Source of the DNA: Massilia varians
GTDB lineage: Bacteria > Pseudomonadota > Gammaproteobacteria > Burkholderiales > Burkholderiaceae_D
Assembly: GCF_027923905.1 (NCBI RefSeq)
Contig: NZ_AP026966.1
Coordinates: 4,651,001 to 4,715,000 of the forward strand
Reading direction: 5' to 3'
DNA: 64,000 nucleotides
Shown: positions 46,506 through 55,683 of the stretch, piece after piece
Numbering within the stretch: the first letter of the stretch is position 1
Layout of the letters: every line of letters starts with the position of its first letter
Translations under genes and position numbers: made by a program
The notes under the pieces: model-generated
Databases searched by the model: none
Told to the model about the DNA's origin: nothing
What the model saw: only the letters and a program-made list of their open reading frames with translations

Positions 46506-47825
46506 TCAAGGCGCAGTCGGGGTTCGCGCCACAACTGATGTAATGTGGGCATCGAGCAGGCGCGTATCCATGGACGGATGGCCAAGTTTGATCTCGCCTG
46601 TCTGTACAAGCGCATAGATCTTCTTGTTCACGTCGGAGATCGGTCCGCCCTGCCCGTTTTCCGGGTCGCCCAGCCAGAAACCGACCTCCAGCTCGTAGCC
46701 GTCGTTGGTGAAGGCATTGAGCAGCACGTTCGGCGCCGGCTGTTCCAGCACCCGCGGCACGCCGCGCGGCTGGGCCTCCAGCAAGGGCATCACGGTCGAC
46801 AGATCGCTGTCGTAAGACACGGTGATTTTGGTCACGGCGCGCACGTTGCGGTTGGTCGAGGACTGGTTCAGCACCACGCCGGTGATCAGCATCTCGTTCG
46901 GCAACAGGGTCTGGGTGCCGTCGGCGCCGCGCAGCACGGTGTAGCGCGTATTGATACGCGCCACCTTGCCCGAGTATTTATCGAGCGTGATGGGATCGCC
47001 GATCGTCAGGCTGCGTTCCAGCAAGATGATGAAGCCGGACACATAGTTACTGGCAATGCGCTGCATGCCGAGACCGAGGCCGACGCCGAGCGCGCCGCCG
47101 AATACCGACAGCACGGTCAGGTCCAGGCCCGCCAGCGACAGGCTGAACAGCACGGCCACGAGGATCAGCACCGCCCGGCTCATGCGCGCCAGCACGACCT
47201 TGATCGAGCTGTGCATGCGTTCCACATGCATCAGGCGTTCTTCCAGCGCAGCGCCGGCCCACAGCGCCAGCATCATCAGCACCACGATCGAGACCGTCCC
47301 CTCGACCAGGTCGGCCAGGGACAGCCTGTGCTTGCCGATCGGCAGTTCGGTCTTGTCGAAGTAGGCGATCACATCCGGCAGCACGCCGACGATGTGCAGG
47401 GCCACGCCGAGCCAGACCACCAGCGCGAAGATTTTCTCGAAGGTCTGGAGCGCCTCGCCCAGCTGGCCGCGGCGTGCGAACACCCGGCGCAGCAGGTAGA
47501 AGAAGGTGCGGATCACCGCGAACGAGGACGCCAGCGGCACCGCGATGTCGAGCAGGTGCACGCTCTGGTAGTGCGCCATGACGGCGCGCGTGGTCACCAA
47601 GAGGCCCAGGATCAGCAGCGGCGGCAGCACGCGGCTGAAGCTGGCCACGCCCAGGCCGATCAGGCCCTCGCGCTGTTCCTGGTGGCTCTGCAGCCAGGAA
47701 CGGTGCATCAGCCGCGCCAGACCCCAGCCGACCGTGACGCACAGGACGATGGCAAGCGCCTGCCACAGGATGGCAGGCTGTCGGATATCGCCGAGCAGGT
47801 CGGCCAGCAGTTGCTGGAGCGGCAT
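46506..47825 (-). CDS. Mechanosensitive ion channel (MscS family)
   Basis: A 439-residue membrane protein with several N-terminal helices followed by the MscS core: pore helix SVFGGALGVGLGLGMQRIASN near residue 240 in two parts, the beta domain starting GFIILLERSLTIGDPI, then NEMLITGVVLNQS. It releases solutes on hypo-osmotic shock. It lies 9 bases after the RsmB-type gene in the same direction, possibly cotranscribed. Confidence 0.92.
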   Translation of the reverse strand: MPLQQLLADLLGDIRQPAILWQALAIVLCVTVGWGLARLMHRSWLQSHQEQREGLIGLGVASFSRVLPPLLILGLLVTTRAVMAHYQSVHLLDIAVPLASSFAVIRTFFYLLRRVFARRGQLGEALQTFEKIFALVVWLGVALHIVGVLPDVIAYFDKTELPIGKHRLSLADLVEGTVSIVVLMMLALWAGAALEERLMHVERMHSSIKVVLARMSRAVLILVAVLFSLSLAGLDLTVLSVFGGALGVGLGLGMQRIASNYVSGFIILLERSLTIGDPITLDKYSGKVARINTRYTVLRGADGTQTLLPNEMLITGVVLNQSSTNRNVRAVTKITVSYDSDLSTVMPLLEAQPRGVPRVLEQPAPNVLLNAFTNDGYELEVGFWLGDPENGQGGPISDVNKKIYALVQTGEIKLGHPSMDTRLLDAHITSVVARTPTAP

Positions 47826-47834
47826 GTGTCGGCG

Positions 47835-49148
47835 TTATTCCTCGGTCTGGGCGACTTCCGACTCGTCGGCCGGCGCTGCCTTGGCCTTGGCCTTGGCCTT
47901 GCGTTCGAGCACGGCGGCGAAGAAGCCATCGGTCTGGTGCTTGTGCGGCAGCATCTTGAGGTACTGGTCCATCTCGAGCGGAATCTTCTGCTCGGCCAGC
48001 ACCTTGCTCATCGGTACCAGTTCGAAGTCCGGATGGGTGGCCAGGAATTGTTCGACGATCACGTCATTCTCTTCGTTCAGCAGGCTGCAGGTGGCGTACA
48101 CCAGGCGGCCGCCGTTCTTGACCAGGCGCGCGGCGCCGTCCAGGATCGAGGCCTGCTTTTCCTGCATCTCGGCCACGGCTTCCGGGCGCTGGCGCCACTT
48201 GACGTCCGGGTTGCGGCGCAGGGTGCCCAGGCCGGAGCACGGCGCGTCGACCAGCACGCGGTCGATCTTGCCGGCCAGGCGCTTGATCTTGGCGTCGCGC
48301 TCGTGCGCGATCAGCTGCGGGTGCACGTTCGACAGCCCGCTGCGCGCCATGCGCGGCTTCAGCTTGGCCAGGCGCTTCTCCGAGACGTCGAAGGCGTACA
48401 GGCGCCCGGTATTGCGCATCGTCGCGCCCAGTGCCAGGGTCTTGCCGCCGGCGCCGGCGCAGAAGTCCACCACCATCTCGCCGCGGCGCGCGCCGACGAT
48501 CTGGGCCAGCACCTGGCTGCCCTCGTCCTGCACCTCGATCGCGCCTTCCTTGAACAGCGGCAGGTTCTGCAGCGCCGGCTTCTTCAGGACGCGCAGGCCG
48601 AGCGGCGCGTAAGGCATCGGCTCGGCGGCGATCGGCGCCTTGGCCAGTTCGGCGATGACTTCGTCGCGGTTGGCCTTGATGGAGTTCACGCGCAGGTCGA
48701 GCGGCGCCGGGGTGTTCAGCACGGCGGCCAGTTCAAGGGCTTCGGCTTCGCCGAATTGCGCCACCAGCTTGTCGTACAGCCAGGCCGGCATGTTGGCCTG
48801 CATTTGCGGCGGCAGCAGCGAACGGTCGACTTCCTTGACGCGGGTGAGCAGATGGGTTTCGTCCTCGCTCAGGCCGCCCAGCGCGTCAATGCCCACGGTT
48901 TCGGCCAGGCCCAGCAGGGCCAGCTTGCGCATCGAGGGCGTGTTGCCGGCGCCGGCGAAGTCGGTATAGAAGGACTTGTTGCGCAGGACGGCATACACCG
49001 CCTCGGCGATGACGCCGCGCTCGCGGCCGCCGAAACGCGGGTGGTCCTTGAAGTAGCGCGACAGGGTGACGTCGGCGGGCGACATAAAGCGCAGGATCTC
49101 GCGCAATACCTCTTCGGTATTGCCAATGATCGCTGGAGGCAATCTCAT
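47835..49148 (-). CDS. RsmB/NOP family RNA cytosine-5 methyltransferase
   Basis: A 437-residue protein. Motifs of m5C RNA methyltransferases are visible: SAM site VDFCAGAGGKTLAL near residue 225, the catalytic VDAPCSGLGTLRRNP near residue 300 and the release cysteine in YATCSLLNEEND near residue 350. The N-terminus shows the NusB-like helical region. It probably methylates 16S rRNA. The C-terminus ends in a Lys/Ala-rich tail (RKAKAKAKAAPADES). It starts 28 bases after purN on the same strand. Confidence 0.9.
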   Translation of the reverse strand: MRLPPAIIGNTEEVLREILRFMSPADVTLSRYFKDHPRFGGRERGVIAEAVYAVLRNKSFYTDFAGAGNTPSMRKLALLGLAETVGIDALGGLSEDETHLLTRVKEVDRSLLPPQMQANMPAWLYDKLVAQFGEAEALELAAVLNTPAPLDLRVNSIKANRDEVIAELAKAPIAAEPMPYAPLGLRVLKKPALQNLPLFKEGAIEVQDEGSQVLAQIVGARRGEMVVDFCAGAGGKTLALGATMRNTGRLYAFDVSEKRLAKLKPRMARSGLSNVHPQLIAHERDAKIKRLAGKIDRVLVDAPCSGLGTLRRNPDVKWRQRPEAVAEMQEKQASILDGAARLVKNGGRLVYATCSLLNEENDVIVEQFLATHPDFELVPMSKVLAEQKIPLEMDQYLKMLPHKHQTDGFFAAVLERKAKAKAKAAPADESEVAQTEE

Positions 49149-49176
49149 GGTGTTCCTTCGTTAAATTCTGGTGGTT

Positions 49177-49797
49177 TTAGGCGAGTGCGCCGTCTTTGAT
49201 GCGCACGTCGCCGTTTTCTTCAATACTGAGCCTGTCTTCGACGAAGAGGCGCACCGCATACGGGTAGAGCTTGTGTTCTTCGACGAGGAGACGGGCAGAC
49301 AGTGTGTCCTCGGTATCGTCGGGCAGCACGGGAATGCGCGCCTGGGCCACGATCGGACCGTGATCGAGCTCGGCCGTGACGAAATGGACGGTCGCGCCAT
49401 GCTCCTTGTCGCCGGCATCGATCGCCTGCTGGTGCGTCCCCAGGCCGGGGTACAGCGGCAGCAGCGACGGGTGGATGTTCAGCATGCGGCCGGCGTAATG
49501 CTCGACGAAAGGCGCCGTCAGGATGCGCATGAAGCCGGCGAGCACGACCAGGTCGGGAGCGAAGCGGTCGATCGTTTCCTGCAGCGCCGCGTCGAACTCG
49601 GCGCGGCTGGCGTATTCCTTGTTGGCCACGACCGCGGTCGGAATGCCGCGCGCCTGCGCGTATTCCAAGCCTTTGGCTTCCGGCTTGTTGCTGATGACGG
49701 CAGCAATCCGCGCCGGCCAGCCTTCGCTTTCCATGGCGCGCACGATCGCTTCCATGTTGCTGCCACGGCCGGAAATCAGGATGACGATATTTTTCAT
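49177..49797 (-). CDS. purN: Phosphoribosylglycinamide formyltransferase
   Basis: A 206-residue enzyme of purine synthesis that formylates GAR with 10-formyl-THF. Motifs: ILISGRGSNMEAI at the N-terminus, GFMRIL near residue 90, NIHPSLLPLYPG with catalytic Asn/His near residue 108, and VTAELDHGPIVAQ with the catalytic Asp near residue 142. The ATG at 49797 is preferred to one three codons upstream by homology. Confidence 0.96.
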   Translation of the reverse strand: MKNIVILISGRGSNMEAIVRAMESEGWPARIAAVISNKPEAKGLEYAQARGIPTAVVANKEYASRAEFDAALQETIDRFAPDLVVLAGFMRILTAPFVEHYAGRMLNIHPSLLPLYPGLGTHQQAIDAGDKEHGATVHFVTAELDHGPIVAQARIPVLPDDTEDTLSARLLVEEHKLYPYAVRLFVEDRLSIEENGDVRIKDGALA

Positions 49798-49818
49798 ACC
49801 GCGCATTGTACCGTATCA

Positions 49819-49836
49819 CCGACGGGCAACCGTCGG
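49819..49836. other. Short perfect hairpin upstream of purN
   Basis: CCGACGG-GCAA-CCGTCGG is a perfect 7-bp stem in the 72-base gap between the barstar-like gene and purN. There is no T-run on either side, so it is not an obvious terminator. Confidence 0.4.
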
Positions 49837-49869
49837 CGGGTGGGAGGGGGTTCTGCCAGAGGTTCGGCC

Positions 49870-50277
49870 TTAGGCCGGGATAGCGAACGAGTAGAATACG
49901 CGGAACGGGACCTTCTTTTCGGCCCAGAATTCGGCCGCGTCGCGGAAGACGTCGAGCAGGTTCTCGCGCGCTTCCTTGTCGAATTTTTGCGCGCTTGGCA
50001 ATTGCTCGAGGACGACGAGGAAGCCCGGCTGGGGGCCGGCCTCGGCAACAGTTTCAGTGAGGCACTTACGCAGCGCGTCAAAATTCTTGCTGCAGGGTTT
50101 GGGGAAATAAAAGTTCTCGCCGATGCGGGCGCACACCTGCTGCTTGGTCAAGGTGTTGGCACAATGTGCATACAGGAAGTGCTGACCCAGGCGCGCAGCC
50201 TCCTGCTGCAGCTCGGCGACGCGGAAGGCGCGGATCGACTGCACAAGATTGGGCGGCACTCTCATCAACAAACTCAT
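49870..50277 (-). CDS. Barstar family protein (RNase-inhibitor-like)
   Basis: A 135-residue acidic/helical protein with the barstar-like core: a helix ending in KNFDALRKCLTE (the NFDAL block is the family signature) followed by FLVVLEQLPSAQKFD and a late VFRDAAEFWAEK helix. Barstar inhibits the RNase barnase by blocking its active site. No barnase-like gene is adjacent, so it is an orphan; many proteobacteria carry such single barstar-like genes next to housekeeping genes. It is upstream of purN in the same direction. Confidence 0.82.
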   Translation of the reverse strand: MSLLMRVPPNLVQSIRAFRVAELQQEAARLGQHFLYAHCANTLTKQQVCARIGENFYFPKPCSKNFDALRKCLTETVAEAGPQPGFLVVLEQLPSAQKFDKEARENLLDVFRDAAEFWAEKKVPFRVFYSFAIPA

Positions 50278-50678
50278 TTTTTCCTCAAGTTGACCAGGTC
50301 GGTGTGATGTGGGCGTTCACGCACCACATTGCGCGACGGTTGGCATCCGCCGCATTCATCTCTCCCGCTGTTGTTTCCATGCGCCAATAAAAGACCCTTA
50401 GTATGTAAGGGTAACGTTTTGTGGTATTGGAAGCAACCCAAATGTGATTACAGGAATTGCATTTGTAAAAATTAGTATGTGCTCGTCTGTATAAGTTACG
50501 CCTCTCACAACAGCCCTGTCATTCTTGCGCGAAGCAGAAAATGCTTGCGTTGCTGTTACATTTTGTTGCCACGCGGATTGGGATGAGCCCGGCGGATCGG
50601 ATTACCATAGGAGGCATGAAAGTCCGGTCGGTTCCCTTCCCCCACCAGACTCGTCGATTGCCCACTACGAGGTAGAAC
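50278..50678. other. AT-rich divergent intergenic region
   Basis: About 400 bases between the divergent barstar-like and glycine-zipper genes. It is AT-rich around 50391-50500. One small hairpin, ACCCTTA-GTATG-TAAGGGT (50394-50412), is visible. No gene or convincing promoter pair is identified, although both promoters should lie here. Confidence 0.4.
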
Positions 50679-51188
50679 ATGAACATTCAAGCCAAACTGA
50701 TCATTGCCGCCATGGGCCTCGCCACGCTGCCGCTGGCCCAGGCCCAGGATTTCGAAGACTTCGGCCGCGTGGTGCGTGTCCAGCCGCGCCTGGAAGAAAT
50801 CCGGATCCCGCGCCAGGAATGCCGCACCGAATACGTGCAGGTGCCGGTCCAGCAGCAACGCGGCGTCGGCGGCGGCATCGTCGGCGGTGTCGTTGGCGGC
50901 CTGCTCGGCAACCAGGTCGGCAGCGGCAGTGGCCGTGTCGCCGCCACGGCAGCCGGCGCCATCGCCGGCGCCATGATCGGCGACCGTTCGGAAAACGCCA
51001 ACCGCGGCGGCCCGGCCGTGCAGGAACAGGCCGTGCGCCAGTGCCGCACCGTCGACAGCATCGAGTCGCGCACCAACGGCTACGACGTCACCTACGAATT
51101 CCGCGGCCAGACCTACAACACGGTCATGAACCGCGATCCGGGCAACCGCGTGCGCCTGCGCGTGTCGGTCCAGCCGATCGATTACTGA
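50679..51188 (+). CDS. Glycine-zipper 2TM domain envelope protein
   Basis: A 169-residue exported protein. Signal peptide about 1-22 (ending LAQAQ). Residues about 63-105 form a glycine zipper (GGGIVGGVVGGLLGNQVG then AATAAGAIAGAMIG), typical of the SlyB/Rick-17kDa-like family of outer-membrane-associated proteins. The C-terminus (YDVTYEFRGQTYNTVM) is a small beta domain. Exact role unknown; such proteins support envelope integrity. Confidence 0.85.
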   Translation: MNIQAKLIIAAMGLATLPLAQAQDFEDFGRVVRVQPRLEEIRIPRQECRTEYVQVPVQQQRGVGGGIVGGVVGGLLGNQVGSGSGRVAATAAGAIAGAMIGDRSENANRGGPAVQEQAVRQCRTVDSIESRTNGYDVTYEFRGQTYNTVMNRDPGNRVRLRVSVQPIDY

Positions 51189-51293
51189 TTCCTGTGCCGG
51201 CCGCGCGCCGGCAACCCGCAGCGTGTGCCGAAGGCGTGCTTGCGCTGCGGGAACCCCTCCCCCGATAATAGGGCGATTCAACCAGGTTGCCCT

Positions 51294-52073
51294 ATGCTCA
51301 TCAAACGCAAATCCATCGAACAGGCCGAATCCTCGCGCCGTCCCGCGCGCAAGCCCAAGTTCGCCCCCGTCACCCTGTCCGAACAGGACGGCGTCCGCTA
51401 CCTTCATTTCGGCACCGAATGGGTGCAGGGTGCGATGCGCATCCGCAAGCCGGACTGGCCGGAGCTGGAATACGCGCAGCAGATGATGGCCTGGATGCTG
51501 TTCATCGAATCGCCGCGCGCCATCGCCCAGCTGGGCCTGGGTGCTGCCACCTTGACCAAGTTCTGCTACCGCCAGTTCCTTGACGCGAGCGTCACCGCCG
51601 TCGAGCTCAACGAGTCGGTGATCAATATCTGCGCCTCGATGTTCAAGCTGCCGCCCAGCGACGAGCGCCTGAACGTGCTGGAAATGGATGCGATGGATTT
51701 CGTGCTCGATCCCGCGAACCACGGCGCCTTCGACGTACTGCAGTGCGACCTGTACGACGCCACCGCGCGCGGGCCGGTACTGGACACGCCGGAGTTCTAC
51801 CAGGCCTGCAACGATTGCCTGGCAGATGGTGGCATCATGACCGTCAACCTGTTCGGCGACCACCCGAGCTTTGCCAAGAACCTGAAGGCCATGAAGTTCG
51901 CCTTCGAACACGTGATCTGCCTGCCGGAAGTTCACGACGGCAACGTAGTGGCGCTGTGCTTCAGGAACCGACCGCAACTGGACAAGGAAGCGCTCACTCA
52001 CCGTGCGGCGCAGATCGTCGCCAGCACCAAGCTGCCGGCGAAGTCCTGGGTCAAGGGCATCCTGGCCGCCTGA
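51294..52073 (+). CDS. Spermidine synthase-like methyltransferase-fold protein
   Basis: A 259-residue protein with the polyamine-synthase Rossmann fold: AQLGLGAATLTKFCYR near residue 78 replaces the usual GGGDG-type motif, VTAVELNESVINIC follows, and DVLQCDLYDATARGP is the motif equivalent to the catalytic loop. Because the glycine-rich loop differs from SpeE, true spermidine synthase activity is doubtful. The ATG at 51294 is picked as the upstream frame lacks homology. It precedes the GspE-like gene by 26 bases and may be in one transcript with it. Confidence 0.8.
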   Translation: MLIKRKSIEQAESSRRPARKPKFAPVTLSEQDGVRYLHFGTEWVQGAMRIRKPDWPELEYAQQMMAWMLFIESPRAIAQLGLGAATLTKFCYRQFLDASVTAVELNESVINICASMFKLPPSDERLNVLEMDAMDFVLDPANHGAFDVLQCDLYDATARGPVLDTPEFYQACNDCLADGGIMTVNLFGDHPSFAKNLKAMKFAFEHVICLPEVHDGNVVALCFRNRPQLDKEALTHRAAQIVASTKLPAKSWVKGILAA

Positions 52074-52099
52074 ACCACCTCCATTATCGGGAACCGAAC

Positions 52100-53908
52100 G
52101 TGAACACGCATGCCGTCCCCGCTTCTTCCAAGACGCCGCGCCTACGGGCGCTCGACCTGCAGTCCATCTTCTCCTGGCTGCTGGCCGACGACATCGTCAC
52201 CAAGGAAAACGTCAAGGCACTGTTCGCGCAGGCACAGGGCATCCTGAAGAATGCGGCCGGATCGATGCATCCGCTTACGGCCGTGGCCCAGTGCAAGCTG
52301 GTGTCAAACCTGCCGCCGCACCGCCTGCTGACCCTGGACGCGCTGACCGAATGGTGCGCGAGCAAGGTCGGCCTGCCCTTCATCCGTATCGATCCGCTGA
52401 AGATCGACTTCACCAAGGTGGCGGACGTGATGTCGGCCAGCTATGCGGCGCGCTTCAATATCCTGCCGGTGGAAATGACCGGCTCGACGCTGGTGGTGGC
52501 GACGGCCGACCCGGCCAATGTGGAATGGGAAGCGGAAATCGCCAAGCTCTCGCGCCGGAGAATCGAGCTGGTGCTGGCCAATCCGCTCGATATCGCGCAG
52601 TACATCTCGCAGTTCTTCAGCCTGGCCAAATCGATCCGCGACGCCAACCGCCATACCGGGCAGGACCTGGCGATGCGCAACAATTTCGAGCAGCTGGTCG
52701 AGCTGGGCAAATCGAACAAGCAGTTCGATGCGAACGACCAGCACATCGTCAACATCGTCGACTGGCTGTGGAGCTATGCCTTCGAACAACGCGCGTCGGA
52801 TATTCACCTGGAACCGAAGCGCGAGTTCGCGACAATCCGCTTCCGCATCGACGGCGTGCTGCACCAGGTGTACCAGGTGCCGGCGGTCGTGATGATTGCG
52901 ATGACGGCGCGCATCAAGCTACTGGGACGGATGGACGTGATCGAAAAGCGGCGGCCGCAGGATGGGCGGATCAAGACCCGTACCGCCGGCGGGCAGGAAG
53001 TCGAACTGCGCCTGTCGACGCTGCCGACGGCCTTCGGCGAAAAGCTGGTGATGCGTATTTTCGATCCGGAAGTGGTCGTCAAGACGCTGCCGGAACTGGG
53101 CTTTCCGCCGGACGATGCGGCGCGCTGGGATGCACTGACCAATCGCCCGCACGGGATCATTCTCGTCACCGGACCAACGGGGTCGGGCAAGACGACGACC
53201 TTGTATACCACGCTGAAGGCGCTGGCCACCAGCGAGGTGAACGTGTGCACGGTCGAGGATCCGATCGAAATGGTCGAGGCCTCGTTCAACCAGATGCAGG
53301 TGCAGCCGGGGATCGACTTGTCGTTTGCCGATGGCATACGGGCGCTGATGCGGCAGGATCCGGACATCATCATGGTGGGCGAGATCCGCGACCTGCAGAC
53401 GGCAGAGATGGCGATCCAGGCGGCGCTGACGGGACATCTGGTGTTCTCTACCCTGCATACGAATGACGCGCCCGCTGCGGTGGTGCGTTTGCTGGAGCTG
53501 GGGGTGCCGGATTATTTGCTGGAAGCGACCTTGATCGGGGTGATGGCGCAAAGGCTGGTGCGGACACTGTGCCCGGACTGCAAGGCGCCTGGCGGCGAGC
53601 TCAGTGATGAGGTGTGGCAGGGCATCGGGGGAGCCTGGAATATTCCGAAGCCTGCCTCGGTATATCGGCCGATCGGGTGTCCGGAATGCCGGCAGACGGG
53701 GTATCGGGGGCGGACGGGTATCTATGAACTGCTGACCGTGAGCGAAGGGTTTGCGCGCGTGGTGCGGGAATCCGGCGAGATTCAGAAGCTGCGCCAGCAG
53801 AGCGTCGTGGATGGGATGAAGCCCTTGCGCATCGCGGGGGCGATGAAGGTGGTCGAGGGCGTGACCACGGCGGATGAGGTGCTGAAGGTCACTGCGGCAC
53901 TGGTGTGA
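52100..53908 (+). CDS. GspE/PulE/PilB-type secretion ATPase
   Basis: A 602-residue ATPase with a GTG start. The N-terminal T2SSE_N-like domain (about 60-200) is followed by the ATPase core: Walker A GPTGSGKTTTLY near residue 357, Asp box, Walker B region PDIIMVGEIRDLQTAEMA, His box STLHTNDAPAAV. The C-terminal zinc site CPDC...CPEC is present. Such ATPases drive type II secretion or type IV pilus assembly. No other secretion genes are adjacent, so it is an isolated copy; whether it serves T2SS, pili or another machine is unknown. Codon use becomes less biased toward the 3' end. Confidence 0.9.
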   Translation: MNTHAVPASSKTPRLRALDLQSIFSWLLADDIVTKENVKALFAQAQGILKNAAGSMHPLTAVAQCKLVSNLPPHRLLTLDALTEWCASKVGLPFIRIDPLKIDFTKVADVMSASYAARFNILPVEMTGSTLVVATADPANVEWEAEIAKLSRRRIELVLANPLDIAQYISQFFSLAKSIRDANRHTGQDLAMRNNFEQLVELGKSNKQFDANDQHIVNIVDWLWSYAFEQRASDIHLEPKREFATIRFRIDGVLHQVYQVPAVVMIAMTARIKLLGRMDVIEKRRPQDGRIKTRTAGGQEVELRLSTLPTAFGEKLVMRIFDPEVVVKTLPELGFPPDDAARWDALTNRPHGIILVTGPTGSGKTTTLYTTLKALATSEVNVCTVEDPIEMVEASFNQMQVQPGIDLSFADGIRALMRQDPDIIMVGEIRDLQTAEMAIQAALTGHLVFSTLHTNDAPAAVVRLLELGVPDYLLEATLIGVMAQRLVRTLCPDCKAPGGELSDEVWQGIGGAWNIPKPASVYRPIGCPECRQTGYRGRTGIYELLTVSEGFARVVRESGEIQKLRQQSVVDGMKPLRIAGAMKVVEGVTTADEVLKVTAALV

Positions 53909-53972
53909 TTGCTGTCTTGTTCAGGTAGCACTAGCGCAAACTGAAATGCCCGGCTATAATGCTGCCTCTTTC

Positions 53973-54048
53973 GGGTCGTTAGCTCAGTTGGTAGAGCAGC
54001 GGACTTTTAATCCGTTGGTCGCTGGTTCGAGCCCAGCACGGCCTACCA
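53973..54048 (+). tRNA. tRNA-Lys (TTT), copy 1
   Basis: A 76-base cloverleaf with anticodon TTT in the loop CTTTTAA, T-loop GGTTCGAGCCC and encoded CCA. The acceptor pairs GGGTCGT with ACGGCCT. A TATAAT lies at 53955-53960, 12 bases upstream. The sequence is identical to the copy at 62921-62996. Confidence 0.97.
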
Positions 54049-54060
54049 TGAATTACCAAG

Positions 54061-54091
54061 AAGCCCACGAATTTCGGTTCGTGGGCTTTTT
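54061..54091 (+). terminator. Terminator of tRNA-Lys copy 1
   Basis: An 11-bp stem AAGCCCACGAA / TTCGTGGGCTT with loop TTTCGG and a T-run, 12 bases after the tRNA. Confidence 0.9.
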
Positions 54092-54445
54092 GCGTTCTGG
54101 TCACCCTCTGGTCGCTTCGAAAAAAAGGTCCGCCCCCCCCTGCCGGGAGTTTTTCCGCGTTGATTTCCTGCGCCGCCCTGCCTGTCGAGTACTGCCTGAC
54201 GTTGATGACCGGACAGGACTTGACAGCCAGGTCAGCGAGGAAGCTGACGGTCTAGTAGCTTGGTCAGGCCTAATTTACGCAACAAAGCTAATCAAACCGG
54301 AAACTAACAAAGTTCTTCCGCGCAATACTCTCTCTTTACTATCCCTAAATGAAATAAAATTGCGCGAGAGCCCGTTTATTGTAGAACCTATCTACTTTGA
54401 ATTTACAAATCGTCTTTGAACATGCGCCTATAAATAATATTTTCC
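54092..54445. other. Intergenic DNA with an IS5-type end sequence
   Basis: No gene recognised. Bases 54267-54288 (GGCCTAATTTACGCAACAAAGC) are the inverted complement, with 20 of 22 matches, of 55684-55705 at the start of the decayed IS5-family element on the other side of fdhA. GC content falls sharply after this point. The stretch before it may be an unrecognisable remnant of an insertion sequence. Confidence 0.5.
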
Positions 54446-55585
54446 TTATTTATTAGGTTTTAGCACGACTTTGGTCCACCCTTCCGCACGTTTATCAAAA
54501 TTCCGATAGGCAGTCGGTGCATCATCTAATCCAAGCTGGTGTGAAATGATCTGCGAAGGCGTTGCTTTACCTTTATGGATCAACTTTGCCAAATAACGGT
54601 TGTAATGCTTGACGTTGGCTTGGCCGGTGCCAATCTTCTGACCCTTGAACCAAAAATTGCCGAAATCGAAGGCAATTTTACCTTCCTTTCCTAACGCGTC
54701 TGGACTCTTTGGATCTTGTGGGATGAATACACCAACTACGCCAATGCCGCCAGTAGGCTTGACCGTCTGTACCAAGTTATTCATTGTTAAATTTGGCACT
54801 TCCTTACCGTGCTTGTCGCAACATTGATAACCAACGCATTCGCAGCCGCAGTCGACACCTTCGCCGTTAGTAAGGTTCAAGATTTTCTCGACGCCGGCGC
54901 CTCCGGTGTCGTCGATCGCCACCGCGCCCATCTTTTCGGCCAGAGCCAAACGATCCTTGTGCGTGTCCACGACGAAAACTTCGCTTGCGCCTTTAATGAA
55001 CGCAGACATGGCAGCCATTAGGCCGACCGGGCCGGCGCCGTAGATCACGACCGATTCACCCGGCTTGAGGCCAGCCAATTCGGTAGCGTGGTAGCCGGTC
55101 GGGAAAATGTCCGACAACATCACGTAGTCATTTTCCTTTTCCTTAGCGTCTTCCGGCAGCACCAAGCAGTTGTAATCGCCGAACGGCACCCGTAGCAGTT
55201 CGGCCTGGCCGCCGCTGTACGGACCCATGCCGGCAAAACCGTAGGCAGCCCCGGCCGTGCCTGGGTTTGCCGTGAGGCAAAAGCCGGACAAGCCCCGTTC
55301 GCAGTTTTGGCAGAAGCCGCAGCCGATGTTGAACGGCAGACAGACAACGTCGCCGACCTTAACGCGCTCGACGGCGTTGCCGACCTCGATGACTTCACCC
55401 ATGTTTTCGTGGCCCAAAATACGGCCCGTTTCCATGTTGGTGCGGCCTTCGTACATGTGCAGGTCAGACCCGCAGATGTTAGTTGTCGTGATACGGACCA
55501 AGACGTCAGTCGGCTTTTCAATCTTGGCGTCCGGCATGTCTTTAACTTGGACGTCGCACGGACCATTATAAACGAGTGCCTTCAT
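54446..55585 (-). CDS. fdhA: Glutathione-independent formaldehyde dehydrogenase (zinc-dependent)
   Basis: A 379-residue zinc alcohol dehydrogenase-family enzyme matching the Pseudomonas putida-type NAD-dependent formaldehyde dehydrogenase, which oxidises or dismutates formaldehyde without glutathione. Catalytic zinc ligands lie in TNICGSDLHMYEGR and RILGHENMGEV; the structural zinc cysteines in GCGFCQNCERGLSGFC; the NAD fold in VVIYGAGPVGLMAAM. GC content is lower than the neighbourhood (many AAA, TTA-type codons), and IS5-type ends face it on both sides, so recent transfer is likely. AAAGGAAAG precedes the ATG. Confidence 0.92.
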   Translation of the reverse strand: MKALVYNGPCDVQVKDMPDAKIEKPTDVLVRITTTNICGSDLHMYEGRTNMETGRILGHENMGEVIEVGNAVERVKVGDVVCLPFNIGCGFCQNCERGLSGFCLTANPGTAGAAYGFAGMGPYSGGQAELLRVPFGDYNCLVLPEDAKEKENDYVMLSDIFPTGYHATELAGLKPGESVVIYGAGPVGLMAAMSAFIKGASEVFVVDTHKDRLALAEKMGAVAIDDTGGAGVEKILNLTNGEGVDCGCECVGYQCCDKHGKEVPNLTMNNLVQTVKPTGGIGVVGVFIPQDPKSPDALGKEGKIAFDFGNFWFKGQKIGTGQANVKHYNRYLAKLIHKGKATPSQIISHQLGLDDAPTAYRNFDKRAEGWTKVVLKPNK

Positions 55586-55683
55586 GACTTTCCTTTCAGA
55601 ACGAGAGTAAATTCATCGCAAATAGCAGCATTAGGGAAGAAAGGTATAACAAATTTTTTCACGAGTGCGCGTTGTTGAAAGCG

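Noticed and set aside
46545..49199. Long plus-strand open frame opposite mscS and the rRNA methyltransferase
   Set aside because: Antisense shadow; both minus-strand genes have complete families and motifs.
53946..54419. Open frame on + strand reading through tRNA-Lys copy 1
   Set aside because: The first part is the tRNA and its terminator; the remainder has no recognisable motif, although it passes over an IS-like end.
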